NCBI GenBank assembly: GCA_041862635.1
Contig: JBGVTO010000314.1
Coordinates: 15,836-79,835 of the forward strand
Reading direction: 5' to 3'
DNA length: 64,000 bases
Source of the DNA: NIOZ-UU13 sp041862635
Lineage (GTDB): Bacteria; Planctomycetota; Phycisphaerae; Sedimentisphaerales; Anaerobacaceae
Positions within the stretch are counted from its first letter, which is position 1. Each line of letters starts with the position of its first letter. Shown piece after piece: positions 26,195-35,296 of the stretch. A program made the position numbers and the translations under genes. The notes beneath the pieces were generated by a model that saw nothing but the letters and a program-made list of their open reading frames with translations, made no database searches and was not told where the DNA came from.

Positions 26195-26396
26195 GTTTTT
26201 TGTCCAGGCTGTTTTTTAAGCAAACAGGGTTATCTTTGGAGAAATTGCCACGCCATTCCCAGATTAGCTCTGAGGAAATCAGATTTTCCTCGAGTTGCAG
26301 TGCCTTCTTCCAGGACAGATTCTTAAGCCACTGCTTTTTCCGTTGCTCCGCCTTTTCAAACCTTTTCTTGTTCAGTAAACCTTTGTTATCTTTCAA
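26166..26396 (-). CDS. Small basic hypothetical protein preceding the nucleotidyltransferase
   Basis: This is 76 residues, rich in Lys, Glu and Trp (KRFEKAEQRKKQWLKNLSW), predicted mainly helical. There is no ATG in the frame; TTG at 26396 is the only start seen. The frame stays open about 18 codons further upstream, so this may be the remnant of a longer gene. The 29-bp overlap with the nucleotidyltransferase supports a linked function. No family is recognised. Confidence 0.4.
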   Translation of the reverse strand: MKDNKGLLNKKRFEKAEQRKKQWLKNLSWKKALQLEENLISSELIWEWRGNFSKDNPVCLKNSLDKKHESSVRTSL

Positions 26397-26490
26397 TGTT
26401 TTCGTGTCCTTAAAATCATCAGACTTATAGGTATTACTGCTGCCATAGCATCAATTATATCGTCTGCATTCGTTCGTGTCCAATTCCGTG

Positions 26491-27738
26491 TCAGTCGGTG
26501 TTCTTCTCATCGAGGATTTCAAGGCACTTGAATTTTTTACCTTCGAGAAATTCAAGTGAGGCACCCCCGCCGGTGGATATATGGCTCACTCTGTCTTCCA
26601 GACCGAGTTTTTTCACCGCCGCCGCACTGTCACCGCCGCCGATTATGCTGCGTGCTCCCTTGTCTGTGGCCTCGGCAACTGCCAAAGCTATGGCTTTAGT
26701 TCCTTCATCGAAGGGGGGGATTTCAAAAACGCCCATCGGCCCATTCCAAACGATGGTCTTGGCATCGGCGATTTTTTGTGAAAACGTCTGTATAGCAATA
26801 GGTCCTATGTCTACTGCCTGATAACCCGGGTCAATGTCACCCACAGCTATTCGGTGTGGTGCCCCCGCCTTCAGCTGACGGACTACATTGTGATCCACGG
26901 GCAAGACTACTTCACAGTCTGCCTCGGTCGCCTGGTTCAGTAGTGTTTGCCCCTTGTCAATGAAGTCGTTCTCGCATAGGCTTTGGCCGATGCTCTTGCC
27001 TCTTCCTTTGAGGAATGTATATGCCATAGCCCCACCGATAATGATGCGGTCGACCTTATTAATCAGATTCTCAATCACACCTATCTTGTCAGAAACCTTC
27101 GCTCCGCCTAATATCGCAACGAACGGTCTTTCAGGATTATCAAGAGTTTCGCCCAGGAACTTCAGCTCCTTTTCGATAAGGAAACCTATGACTCGCGGCT
27201 TGCCTTCCATAAGTGCCGGCACCGTGTACATCGAAGCGTTGTCTCTGTGCGCCGTACCGAAAGCATCGTCAACGTAAATGTCCGCCAAATCTGCAAGCTG
27301 CTGTGCAAAGTCGTCTTTGGCCTGCCGTAGTTGCGCATCTTCCTTTGCCGCTTTGTCCTTTATCGTTTCTTCCTTGTGAAAACGCAGGTTCTCAAGCAGC
27401 ATACAATCGCCGCTCGCCAGCGTCTCAGCCTTTGCCTTTGTCTCGGGGCCGATACAATCATGGGCAAAGATAACCTCTTGCCCCAAAAGCTCCGAGAGTC
27501 TTTTGGCTGCAGGCGCCAGAGACAGCTTCTCGTCTCTTTGTCCCTTAGGTCTGCCGAGGTGGCTCATAAGAATCAGCGTACCGCCGCCATCCAATATTTT
27601 CTTTATTGTAGGCAGTGCCTTAACGATTCGGTCATCGCTGGTGATATTGCAGTCCTCGTCCAGCGGCACATTAAAATCGCACCGCATCAGGACCTTCTTA
27701 CCCTTGACATCGATATCTGCAACAGTCTTCTTAACCAT
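26491..27738 (-). CDS. pgk: Phosphoglycerate kinase
   Basis: This 415-residue glycolytic enzyme transfers phosphate between 1,3-bisphosphoglycerate and ADP. The N-domain has MRCDFNVPLD, SHLGRPKG and LENLRFHKEE. The C-domain has FVAILGGAKVSDKIGVI, the hinge IVWNGPMGVFE and the nucleotide loop GGGDSAAAVKK...ISTGGGASLEFLEG. The start at 27738 (MVKKTV) is chosen over an upstream in-frame ATG that adds 14 non-conserved residues. It follows gap after a spacer with repeats. Confidence 0.96.
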   Translation of the reverse strand: MVKKTVADIDVKGKKVLMRCDFNVPLDEDCNITSDDRIVKALPTIKKILDGGGTLILMSHLGRPKGQRDEKLSLAPAAKRLSELLGQEVIFAHDCIGPETKAKAETLASGDCMLLENLRFHKEETIKDKAAKEDAQLRQAKDDFAQQLADLADIYVDDAFGTAHRDNASMYTVPALMEGKPRVIGFLIEKELKFLGETLDNPERPFVAILGGAKVSDKIGVIENLINKVDRIIIGGAMAYTFLKGRGKSIGQSLCENDFIDKGQTLLNQATEADCEVVLPVDHNVVRQLKAGAPHRIAVGDIDPGYQAVDIGPIAIQTFSQKIADAKTIVWNGPMGVFEIPPFDEGTKAIALAVAEATDKGARSIIGGGDSAAAVKKLGLEDRVSHISTGGGASLEFLEGKKFKCLEILDEKNTD

Positions 27739-27824
27739 TTTCTTTACCCAATTTTTTCTGAAAATCGAAATCCGAAGCACTAAATGGTGAATGGCTAATT
27801 AGTTCTTGTTGTGGAAACAGTATT

Positions 27825-27890
27825 TGTCATTCCCGCGAATGCGTGAATCCAGCTTTTTCGCTCTGGACACCTGCTTTCGCAGGGGTGACA
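27825..27890. repeat. 66-bp palindromic repeat, copy 2 (reverse orientation)
   Basis: Bounded by TGTCA (27825) and TGACA (ending 27890). Read on the minus strand it matches copy 1 at 16051 almost base for base, with TGTCACCCCTGCGAAAGCAG at one end. Lies in the gap-pgk spacer. A half element of the same kind (TTCCCGCTTTTGCGGGAA) occurs near 48149-48166. Confidence 0.75.
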
Positions 27891-28027
27891 TAGTCAGTTT
27901 TTGTTTTCATCAACAGATACTAATTATTGAGTGGTGAGTAAAGTATTGCAAATTAACCAATTAACTACTCACCAATTAACAATATTGTTTCGAATTTCGA
28001 AATTCGAATTTCGGATTTATGTTTACA

Positions 28028-29041
28028 CTACATCTTTGCCATTCTTTCCATAATCTCGACGCTGCGGTTCGAGTAACCCCACTCGTTGTCATACCAGCTA
28101 ACGACCTTAACTGTCTTACCGATGACCATTGTGCACAGAGAATCGAATATGCTCGAAGCAGGATTCTTTACAATGTCGCTGCTGACTATCGGCTCATCGC
28201 AATAAACCAGGATACCCTTCAAAGGCCCTTTGGCTGCCTTTTTCATTGCCGCGTTTACATTGTCGACCGTAACGTCCTTTGTGACATTAACCACAAGGTC
28301 AACGATACTACCGACCGGAATAGGTACCCGAAGCGCGAAGCCGTCAAGCTTGCCGTCAAGCTCGGGAATGACCTGTCCGATGGCCTTTGCAGCACCCGTC
28401 GTCGTGGGGATAATGTTTGCCGCCGCCGCACGCGCACGACGCAGGTCGCTATGTATCATGTCAGCCACCCGCTGGTCGTTGGTGTAAGCGTGAATAGTAG
28501 TCATAAGTCCCTGCTCGATCCCGAACGTATCATTAAGGACCTTGGCCAGAGGTGCAAGACAATTGGTCGTGCAGCTTGCATTCGAGACACAATTGACCTT
28601 TTTGGTCAGCTTTTTGTCATTAACTCCCAGGACAATCGTCGCCTCGATATTATCTTTTGCCGGAACACTGAGCATGACCTTACTGGCTCCGGCCTTGATA
28701 TGGTCTGCATAACCGCCCTTCGGCGATTCGGCCTTGCGAAAGATACCCGTCGATTCCAAAACAACCTTCACGCCCATATCCTTCCAGGGCAGTTCCGCAG
28801 GATTCCTGACGGCTAAAACCTTGATGGCTTTGCCGTTGATGACTAATGCGTCTTTTTTTGCCTCGACCGTCCCGCCCCATTTGCCCATAACGGTGTCATA
28901 CTTAAACAGATGGGCAAGGCTCTTGGCGTCCGAGAGGTCGTTGATAGCAACCAGGTCCAAATCGCCGTCTTTTTCCATAATAATTCTTGCCACGGCCCTG
29001 CCGATTCGACCAAACCCATTAATTGCCACCTTTGTTGCCAT
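28028..29041 (-). CDS. gap: Glyceraldehyde-3-phosphate dehydrogenase
   Basis: This 337-residue enzyme oxidises glyceraldehyde 3-phosphate with NAD and phosphate. VAINGFGRIGR is the dinucleotide loop, SNASCTTNCLAP carries catalytic Cys157, and VVSWYDNEWGYSNR is the C-terminal signature. AAGGAG lies just before the ATG. It has its own promoter and is followed by pgk, the common gap-pgk order. Confidence 0.97.
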   Translation of the reverse strand: MATKVAINGFGRIGRAVARIIMEKDGDLDLVAINDLSDAKSLAHLFKYDTVMGKWGGTVEAKKDALVINGKAIKVLAVRNPAELPWKDMGVKVVLESTGIFRKAESPKGGYADHIKAGASKVMLSVPAKDNIEATIVLGVNDKKLTKKVNCVSNASCTTNCLAPLAKVLNDTFGIEQGLMTTIHAYTNDQRVADMIHSDLRRARAAAANIIPTTTGAAKAIGQVIPELDGKLDGFALRVPIPVGSIVDLVVNVTKDVTVDNVNAAMKKAAKGPLKGILVYCDEPIVSSDIVKNPASSIFDSLCTMVIGKTVKVVSWYDNEWGYSNRSVEIMERMAKM

Positions 29042-29131
29042 TTGTGTTTCTCCTTATTTTCAATACTAAAAACGGTCTTTTTACTGATTTAATCCCCCGC
29101 CAATTACCGCTTCGGGGTAAACGAGAGAGCT

Positions 29132-29160
29132 ACTTTATGTATTACCTCCCCCATTGTCAA
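29132..29160 (-). promoter_or_regulatory. Promoter for gap
   Basis: On the minus strand TTGACA (29160-29155) and TAAAGT (29137-29132) are separated by 17 bp. The predicted leader is about 85 nt. Confidence 0.6.
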
Positions 29161-29227
29161 GGATTTATTCCAAATCAGGCGATATGCTGCTCCGGAAATT
29201 TGCCTCTGTTTTTTTTGCCACGAGGTA

Positions 29228-30643
29228 TTAGCGGTTCTTTCTATTCTTCCTTTTCTTTGAGCTAATAGCATCAGGAGCTTGTCGCCCTCTCTTGGCTTTA
29301 CTGAGCTGGGGAGCCATTTGATTCTTCCAGGCCTGATATGTCTGCTGGAGGTGCTTAACGATTTCCGGGTTTTGTTTCACAAGGTTGTTTTTTTCACCTA
29401 TATCCTCTTGAAGGTCATATAGTTCCTGGGAACCTTTCTTAAAAAGCAGTTTCCATTTTCCTTCCCGAACTGCCCACTGGTCGGCCCCATCGTACCAGAA
29501 AAGAGTTTTGTGCAGTCCGCCAGAGGCGGATTTCGTTTGGCCGAGAAGAACCGGCAGCATATCTTTTCCGTCGTATACTCGGTCGCTGGGAAGTTTGACG
29601 CCGACGGCAGCGCAGATGGTCGGCAGGATGTCCAGTGAAATGACAGGCTCATCGCAAACTGTTCCTTTCGGTAATTTCCCCGGCCAGCGAACAATAAACG
29701 GCACGTGGATTCCGCCTTCATAAACAGTTTGCTTGTAGTCTCTCAGAACGCCGTTATTGGCGAAATTTCTTCTGGCGCCTCCGTTGTCGGAGAAAAATAT
29801 AAGCAGAGTATTGTTGTCGGCGCCGGTTCGTTTGAGAGCGTCCAGCACTTTTCCAATCGCCTCATCCATACTCGTGAGCATTGCTAAGTAGATGTCCCTG
29901 TTCTCATCCCCCGTATTGAAACGCTTTATGTACTTCTCGAGCGCCTGCAGGGGCCAGTGCACGGCGTTAAAAGGCAGATAAAGGAAAAAAGGCCGTTTTT
30001 GGTGCCGTTCAATAAATGACACAGCTTCACGAGCTAAGTTATCTGTCAGGTAGCCGGTATCGTTTATCGGTTTGTCGTTACGATAAATAGAGTTATATTC
30101 ATTTGTTATCTGGAGTTTGAAATAATCATGCGCTCCATGTCCTAAGAATCCGTAGAATTCGTCGAAGCCCCGCTTCAAGGGATGATATTCCGGCTCAATG
30201 CCCACGTGCCATTTACCGATGACCGCGGTGGCATAGCCCTGTTTTTTTAGCAGGTCGGCGACAGTAATTTCGCTGAGAGGCAATCCGACCCTGGAATCCG
30301 GGCCTGAGTAGAAGCCAAACCGCTGCTGGTACCTGCCGGTTAAGAGTCCTGCCCGAGTCGGTGCACAGACATAAGCGCTCGCATAACCGTTTGTCAATCG
30401 CACGCCTTCGGCGGCCAGCCGGTCTATATTGGGTGTGCTGACCTCTTTCGGATGGTCATAACAGCTAAGGTCCGCATAGCCCTGGTCGTCGGATACGATG
30501 AGCACAATGTTAGGGCCGCTGGTGCCATTCCCCCGACTTCGCTCGGGACGGGTTTGATTTCCCGGCGCAGACCAGACTTTCCCGCCAAGGCATATCCCAG
30601 ACGCCGCCAACACCGACGAACGTAAAAAGTCTCTTCGGGTCAT
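29228..30643 (-). CDS. Tat-exported type I sulfatase with a repeat-derived linker
   Basis: The 471-residue form from ATG 30643 begins MTRRDFLRSSVLAASG, a twin-arginine signal. A longer in-frame start at 30694 adds 17 residues with no signal character. The catalytic core has NIVLIVSDDQGYADLS metal residues and CAPTR as formylglycine motif in YVCAPTRAGLLTGRY. FFSDNGGARRN completes the metal site. The basic tail (KAKRGRQAP...KKRKNRKNR) is unusual. Between signal and core the protein reads TRPERSRGNGT, encoded by a palindromic repeat (about 30524-30551) that appears inserted in frame. It is an arylsulfatase-type enzyme with unknown substrate. Confidence 0.9.
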   Translation of the reverse strand: MTRRDFLRSSVLAASGICLGGKVWSAPGNQTRPERSRGNGTSGPNIVLIVSDDQGYADLSCYDHPKEVSTPNIDRLAAEGVRLTNGYASAYVCAPTRAGLLTGRYQQRFGFYSGPDSRVGLPLSEITVADLLKKQGYATAVIGKWHVGIEPEYHPLKRGFDEFYGFLGHGAHDYFKLQITNEYNSIYRNDKPINDTGYLTDNLAREAVSFIERHQKRPFFLYLPFNAVHWPLQALEKYIKRFNTGDENRDIYLAMLTSMDEAIGKVLDALKRTGADNNTLLIFFSDNGGARRNFANNGVLRDYKQTVYEGGIHVPFIVRWPGKLPKGTVCDEPVISLDILPTICAAVGVKLPSDRVYDGKDMLPVLLGQTKSASGGLHKTLFWYDGADQWAVREGKWKLLFKKGSQELYDLQEDIGEKNNLVKQNPEIVKHLQQTYQAWKNQMAPQLSKAKRGRQAPDAISSKKRKNRKNR

Positions 30644-30707
30644 ACCTGATAATTCTACCTGATTCCTTTGGATAAAACAATTGTGCATACTCATATAAAG
30701 ATTATCC

Positions 30708-30737
30708 TTGACGGGAAAGAGGCTAATTTGGTATAAA
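30708..30737 (+). promoter_or_regulatory. Promoter for the modular surface protein
   Basis: TTGACG (30708-30713) and TATAAA (30732-30737) with an 18-bp spacer. The predicted start near 30744 gives a leader of about 170 nt containing a hairpin and a minimal ATG-TAA. Confidence 0.6.
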
Positions 30738-30751
30738 TAAAATTATTGAGG

Positions 30752-30842
30752 CTGGAACAGCGTAGGTAAGTACTTACTGGTTCCAGTCCCCTGAGGTGTG
30801 GGTTCTTTGTTCTTTTTCGACAGAGGAGGAGTTATTATGTAA
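30752..30842 (+). promoter_or_regulatory. Structured leader: hairpin plus start-stop minimal ORF
   Basis: CTGGAAC (30752-30758) pairs with GTTCCAG (30780-30786). The perfect 12-bp palindrome GTAAGTACTTAC (30766-30777) lies inside. Downstream, GAGGAGGAG (30823-30831) precedes ATG-TAA at 30837-30842, a start codon directly followed by a stop. The context resembles the true AAGGAGGA...ATGTGTAA start at 30916, so it may be a duplicated or decoy initiation site. A regulatory role is inferred. Confidence 0.5.
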
Positions 30843-30915
30843 GGCACGGAGTTTCAGCGAAAGCATCGTGTTTCACAGTTCAATTAACAACCTGTATTTT
30901 TTAAGGAGGACTATT

Positions 30916-33897
30916 ATGTGTAAAAAATTGATTTATCTGGTTTCTTTTGTTCTGGCGGCAGGTCTGGTTGGCGGCGTGGCAAGTGCAGACCCGCTCCATC
31001 AGGAACCCGGTCCGGACGGAATTGTATCGGTGGAAGCTGAACACTTTGATGACAATGTTGAACAAAGTGGTGCTAAATGGGAGCTGGTCGGGCCAACGGA
31101 TGGCTTTACCGGCACCGCCGGTATGCAGGTCTTGGGTCCCTCCTTTTACGACCCCGGCTACGCCGCCACGAGTCCACGATTGGAATATGAGATTAACTTT
31201 GTCAAGACCGGCACGCACTATGTGTGGATTCTGGCCTGGGCTGCTGGCGGAGGCGATGACTCCTGCCATGTTGGTCTGGACGGCGAGGAACAACCCCTTT
31301 CTAGCAATTGGTCCGGCGGGGGCAACAATTGGTCCAACGGCAGGTATCCAGAGACGGGGCGGGCGCAGTTCGAGGTAACCTCGACCGGCATCCACGTCCT
31401 GAACATCTGGGTGCGTGAGGACGGACTTATTGCCGACAAGATCGTTTTGACTACCAACCCCGACTACACACCGACAGGTGAAGGCCCCCCTGAAAGCCAT
31501 CGCGGTCCCGTCTTGAATGCTTTTAATCCCTCCCCGGCTGAAGGTGAGCTATATTTGGATACCTGGGCCAGTCTTGCCTGGTCAGCGGGTGCGACTGCGG
31601 CCTCGCACGATGTGTACTTCAGCGACAATTTTGACGATGTGAACGACGGCACCGCAGATGCCTTCCAGGGCAACCAGCCCTCGACGTTTCTTGTAGTCGG
31701 CTTTCCGGGATTCGCTTTTCCGGACGGTCTTGTTCCGGGTACGACCTACTACTGGCGGGTCGATGAAATTGAAGCTGACGGCACTACAATACACAAGGGC
31801 ATTGTATGGAACTTTTGGATTCCACCCAAGAAGGCCTATGACCCTGACCCGGCTGATGGAGCCCCATTCATAGACCAGGATGCGGTCCTTAGCTGGACAG
31901 CAGGTTTCAATGCGAAGCTGCACCATGTGTATTTCGGTGATAATTTTGATGATGTGAACAGCGCCGTTGTGGGTATTCCTCAGGGAACTACAACCTATAC
32001 TCCCGGCCCACTCGAATACAACAATCTTTACTATTGGCGGGTTGATGAGTTCGACGGCGTCGCCACGTACAAAGGCGATGTCTGGAGCTTTAAGACCGCA
32101 AAGGCCGGCGGAGGTTTGCGAGGTGATTACTACAGAGGTATGGATTTACGGAATCTCGTGCTGACGCGATTAGACCCTCGAATCAACTTCAACTGGGGTG
32201 ACCCCGGCTCACCGGACGCATCGGTCGGCGATGATAACTTCTCGGCAAGATGGAGCGGTGAGGTTGAGGCGGCGTTTACTGAGACCTATACCTTCTACAC
32301 CAATAGCGACGATGGTGTGCGTTTATGGGTTGATGGTCAAGAGCTTGTTGACGACTGGGAAGACCAATCAGCCACCGAGAACTTTGGTACGATTGACCTT
32401 GTCGCCGGAAATGTGTACACCCTTTTGATGGAGTACTATGAGAATAGCGGTGGTGCAGTAGCAGAGCTGCTGTGGTCAAGTCCGTCCACGCCGAAGCAGC
32501 TTATTCCGCAGGCTGCATTGTCGCCGCCTGTAAAGGCCGGCAGCCCGAAGCCACCCAATGGAGCTGCAGATGTGAAAATGATGCCTATTCTTAGATGGAA
32601 CGCGGGAGATTATGCTGCTTCACATGAGGTGTACTTTGGCACTGATGAAGAAGCCGTAAGGAATGCCGATACAAGCTCACTTGAGTACAAAGGGGCCAAA
32701 GACCTTGGTTCCGAAAGCTACGAACCCGCAAAACTTGCCTGGTACACCACTTACTACTGGCGCATCGACGAAGTCAATAACGTCAACCCCGGCAGTCCGT
32801 GGACAGGCAGCCTCTGGAGCTTTACGACAGGTGATTTCCTTGTCGTGGACGACTTTGAGGACTACGACATTGGCAACAATGAGATATGGTGGGCATGGAA
32901 AGATGGATTTGGCTATGCCTCGCATCCCACTTTACCACCCTATGCCGGTAATGGAACCGGCTCTATGGTTGGCGATGAAACCACGAATTCTTACACTGAA
33001 GAAACTATCGTTCATGGAGGCAGGCAGGCAATGCCGTACTTCTACGACAACAACATGCAGGGCAAGTCCAAGTATTCAGAAGTAGAGCTGACATTGGACA
33101 AAATGCGTAACTGGACCGAGGAAGGCGTTACACAATTAGTGCTGTGGTTCCATGGCGATGCGGCTAATACTCCTGAGCAGATGTATGTGAAGGTTAACGG
33201 CTCGAAGGTGGTATATGACGGTGATGTGACTGACATAACACGGCCACAGTGGAAACAGTGGACCATCGACCTAACTTCGTTTGGCGTGAACCTGCAGAAC
33301 GTCACGAGTTTTAGTATTGGCTTTGGCAACGATACGAATCCGACACCCGGTGGTTCAGGTATGGTTCTCTTTGATGACATTCGGCTGTATAGACAGGCCC
33401 CTGATGTTGTGGTTTCTTCGGAAGAGATTTGGTTCGAAGCAGAATCAGCAGACATCATTGGAACGAGCTGGCGGCTTTATGATAATCCGACCTCATCGGG
33501 CGGACGGCATATTGGCTCAGAAAACGGCGACGGCAGCGACGGTGACACTGCGCCCGGAGCTGAATGGGTCGCCACTTACAATTTTAATGCTGCCGGTGGA
33601 GTTTACAAAATCCTTATTCGGGCGATCGCCCCAAGCGGAGGTGATGACTCATTCTGGGTTCGTATCCCCACTGCTACGAGTCAGACGCATGAAGACCCTG
33701 ACCAGCCCGGCACCGGCTGGGTGAGGTTTAATGGGATAGACGCCCCGGACGAATGGAACTGGGATGAGGTTCACAGTAACGACCACGACAACGCTGTTGT
33801 GAATTGGACGCTGCCCGCCGGGCCGAACACGCTTGAAATCGCTAAGCGTGAAGACGGTACCTTGCTTGACACTATCGTGATTTCTAAGATTGACTAA
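30916..33897 (+). CDS. Secreted modular carbohydrate-binding protein (CBM6-like, Fn3-like, PA14)
   Basis: This 993-residue protein has a Sec signal (MCKKLIYLVSFVLAAGLVGGVASA). Approximate layout: CBM6/35-like domain 33-182; Fn3-like modules near 200-300 and 305-392 with the repeated TTYYWRVDE motif; PA14 domain 395-535 (GLRGDYYRG, NSDDGVRLWVDG); a third Fn3-like module 540-635; a jelly-roll-like domain 640-830 (FEDYDIGNNEIW...GGRQAMPYFYDN); and a second CBM-like domain 835-993. No catalytic domain is seen, so surface glycan binding is inferred. AAGGAGGA at 30903 decides the start. A hairpin terminator follows. Confidence 0.85.
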   Translation: MCKKLIYLVSFVLAAGLVGGVASADPLHQEPGPDGIVSVEAEHFDDNVEQSGAKWELVGPTDGFTGTAGMQVLGPSFYDPGYAATSPRLEYEINFVKTGTHYVWILAWAAGGGDDSCHVGLDGEEQPLSSNWSGGGNNWSNGRYPETGRAQFEVTSTGIHVLNIWVREDGLIADKIVLTTNPDYTPTGEGPPESHRGPVLNAFNPSPAEGELYLDTWASLAWSAGATAASHDVYFSDNFDDVNDGTADAFQGNQPSTFLVVGFPGFAFPDGLVPGTTYYWRVDEIEADGTTIHKGIVWNFWIPPKKAYDPDPADGAPFIDQDAVLSWTAGFNAKLHHVYFGDNFDDVNSAVVGIPQGTTTYTPGPLEYNNLYYWRVDEFDGVATYKGDVWSFKTAKAGGGLRGDYYRGMDLRNLVLTRLDPRINFNWGDPGSPDASVGDDNFSARWSGEVEAAFTETYTFYTNSDDGVRLWVDGQELVDDWEDQSATENFGTIDLVAGNVYTLLMEYYENSGGAVAELLWSSPSTPKQLIPQAALSPPVKAGSPKPPNGAADVKMMPILRWNAGDYAASHEVYFGTDEEAVRNADTSSLEYKGAKDLGSESYEPAKLAWYTTYYWRIDEVNNVNPGSPWTGSLWSFTTGDFLVVDDFEDYDIGNNEIWWAWKDGFGYASHPTLPPYAGNGTGSMVGDETTNSYTEETIVHGGRQAMPYFYDNNMQGKSKYSEVELTLDKMRNWTEEGVTQLVLWFHGDAANTPEQMYVKVNGSKVVYDGDVTDITRPQWKQWTIDLTSFGVNLQNVTSFSIGFGNDTNPTPGGSGMVLFDDIRLYRQAPDVVVSSEEIWFEAESADIIGTSWRLYDNPTSSGGRHIGSENGDGSDGDTAPGAEWVATYNFNAAGGVYKILIRAIAPSGGDDSFWVRIPTATSQTHEDPDQPGTGWVRFNGIDAPDEWNWDEVHSNDHDNAVVNWTLPAGPNTLEIAKREDGTLLDTIVISKID

Positions 33898-33917
33898 ACA
33901 ACTTTGTAGGACGTTTT

Positions 33918-33948
33918 TTGTGAAGTCCGCTTTCAAAAGGCTTCACAA
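33918..33948. repeat. Inverted repeat after the modular protein gene
   Basis: TTGTGAAG (33918-33925) and CTTCACAA (33941-33948) form an 8-bp stem with a 15-nt loop. It is preceded by a T run, so as a terminator it would fit the minus strand better. It may support transcript ends in both directions. Confidence 0.4.
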
Positions 33949-33983
33949 TAACAGGTGATAGAGTTATAGATTTGCACCAAATC

Positions 33984-34024
33984 GGGGTCTGTACTGATTG
34001 ATTCGGTATAGGCCCCTCTTTTGT
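33984..34024 (+). terminator. Rho-independent terminator of the modular protein gene
   Basis: An 11-bp stem with two G-U pairs (33984-33994 with 34006-34016) encloses an 11-nt loop and is followed by TCTTTTGTTG. The position 87 nt after the stop codon fits. Confidence 0.7.
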
Positions 34025-34183
34025 TGATTATCCACGCCTTCTCCCCGATCGGAGTCGCCTGCGCTTCAAAGCTTCAGCGACGGGGCGTCGTGAATATACT
34101 TTGCGGGGATGACAAAAAACGCTTGCATTGTATGCCGTCTTCGCGCAGACTTTTATTGTAAAGTTGCGCACGGAGGCTTAACA

Positions 34184-35296
34184 ATGAGTGACAGGTGTTT
34201 TTTCTTTGCCGGCGGGGGGACAGGGGGACACATATACCCGGCTGTCGCTGTGGCAGAGCAGATTGTCAAAATCCAGCCGACATCGAAAATCCATTTTTTC
34301 TGCAGCACCCGCAGTATTGATGAACAAATCTTAGGGCAAACCGGTTTCGAATATACCCGCCTTCCGGCCAAATGTTTTTCCATTCGGCCCGGCAAACTAA
34401 TCAGTTTTTGCAGCTCGTTTTTGACCAGCTACAAGATTGCAAAAGATGTAATTGCTAAGAGTGAAAACGCGGTGGTGATAGGAGTCGGCGGGTTTGTATC
34501 CGGGCCGGTCTGCCTGGCGGCGCATAAACGTAAAGTTCCCATCGGGCTCTTGAATGTTGATATTTTGCCCGGGCGCGCAAATAAGATAATAGCTCGCTGG
34601 GCGGATGAGATTTTCGTGCAGTTCCAGGAAACATCACAGTACTTTGCGGACAGATGCGCGAAGGTCAATGTTGTCGGCTGTCCGCTGCGAAGCGGCTTTG
34701 GCAATCCGGAGCCAAATAAAGCGATAGAACAGTTAGGTCTTGATAAAGAAAAAAATACTTTGCTTATAACCGGTGCATCAAGCGGCTCAGAGAACATTAA
34801 CAGAGCGGTATGTTCACTATTAGGAAAGTTGGACGCTTTTGCAGATAACTGGCAGATAGTTCATCTGACGGGAGTCAGTAATTACGAAAAAGTTAAAAGC
34901 GAGTATGGCGAGGCCAAAATCGGGCATAAGGTTTTAGGGTATTTTGATGATATGGCAAATCTATTGGCTGCTGCGGATTTGGTCATCGGCAGAAGTGGTG
35001 CGGTCAGCGTGGCTGAATTCGCAGCGGCTGGGACGCCAAGTATTTGTATGCCCTATCCTTATCACAGGGACAGGCATCAGTACCTTAATGCGGGCATGCT
35101 GGTTGAGGCCGGAGCGGCGGTTATAGTTGATGACCTGCCGGATAAAAAAGACAGGGCGGAATGGCTGTGGGAAGAGCTAAAAGAGCTGATGAAAAATCAA
35201 AAGAAACGCCAAACAATGGAAAGGAGCTGCGAAGCAATTGCAAAGAAGGATGCCAGCTTAAAAATTGCAGAGAAGCTAATTAAAATCGGCAGATAG
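34184..35296 (+). CDS. murG: UDP-GlcNAc:undecaprenyl-PP-MurNAc-pentapeptide GlcNAc transferase
   Basis: This 370-residue GT28 enzyme adds GlcNAc to lipid I, forming lipid II on the inner membrane face. The N-domain has GGGTGGHIYPA and VIGVGGFVSGPVCLAA. The C-domain has LLITGASSGSENIN in place of the usual GGSxGA, and VIGRSGAVSVAEFAAAGTPSICMPYP for UDP-sugar binding. CGGAGGCTTAAC before ATG 34184 decides the start. It stands alone, far from ftsW and any mur genes. Confidence 0.93.
   Translation: MSDRCFFFAGGGTGGHIYPAVAVAEQIVKIQPTSKIHFFCSTRSIDEQILGQTGFEYTRLPAKCFSIRPGKLISFCSSFLTSYKIAKDVIAKSENAVVIGVGGFVSGPVCLAAHKRKVPIGLLNVDILPGRANKIIARWADEIFVQFQETSQYFADRCAKVNVVGCPLRSGFGNPEPNKAIEQLGLDKEKNTLLITGASSGSENINRAVCSLLGKLDAFADNWQIVHLTGVSNYEKVKSEYGEAKIGHKVLGYFDDMANLLAAADLVIGRSGAVSVAEFAAAGTPSICMPYPYHRDRHQYLNAGMLVEAGAAVIVDDLPDKKDRAEWLWEELKELMKNQKKRQTMERSCEAIAKKDASLKIAEKLIKIGR

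Noticed and set aside
26397..26490. Short frame ADDIIDAMAAVIPISL between pgk and the small gene, resembling a protein end
   Set aside because: No start codon with a ribosome site and the match to any family is only superficial.
28019..28816. 265-codon forward frame opposite gap
   Set aside because: Antisense shadow of gap; no motif.
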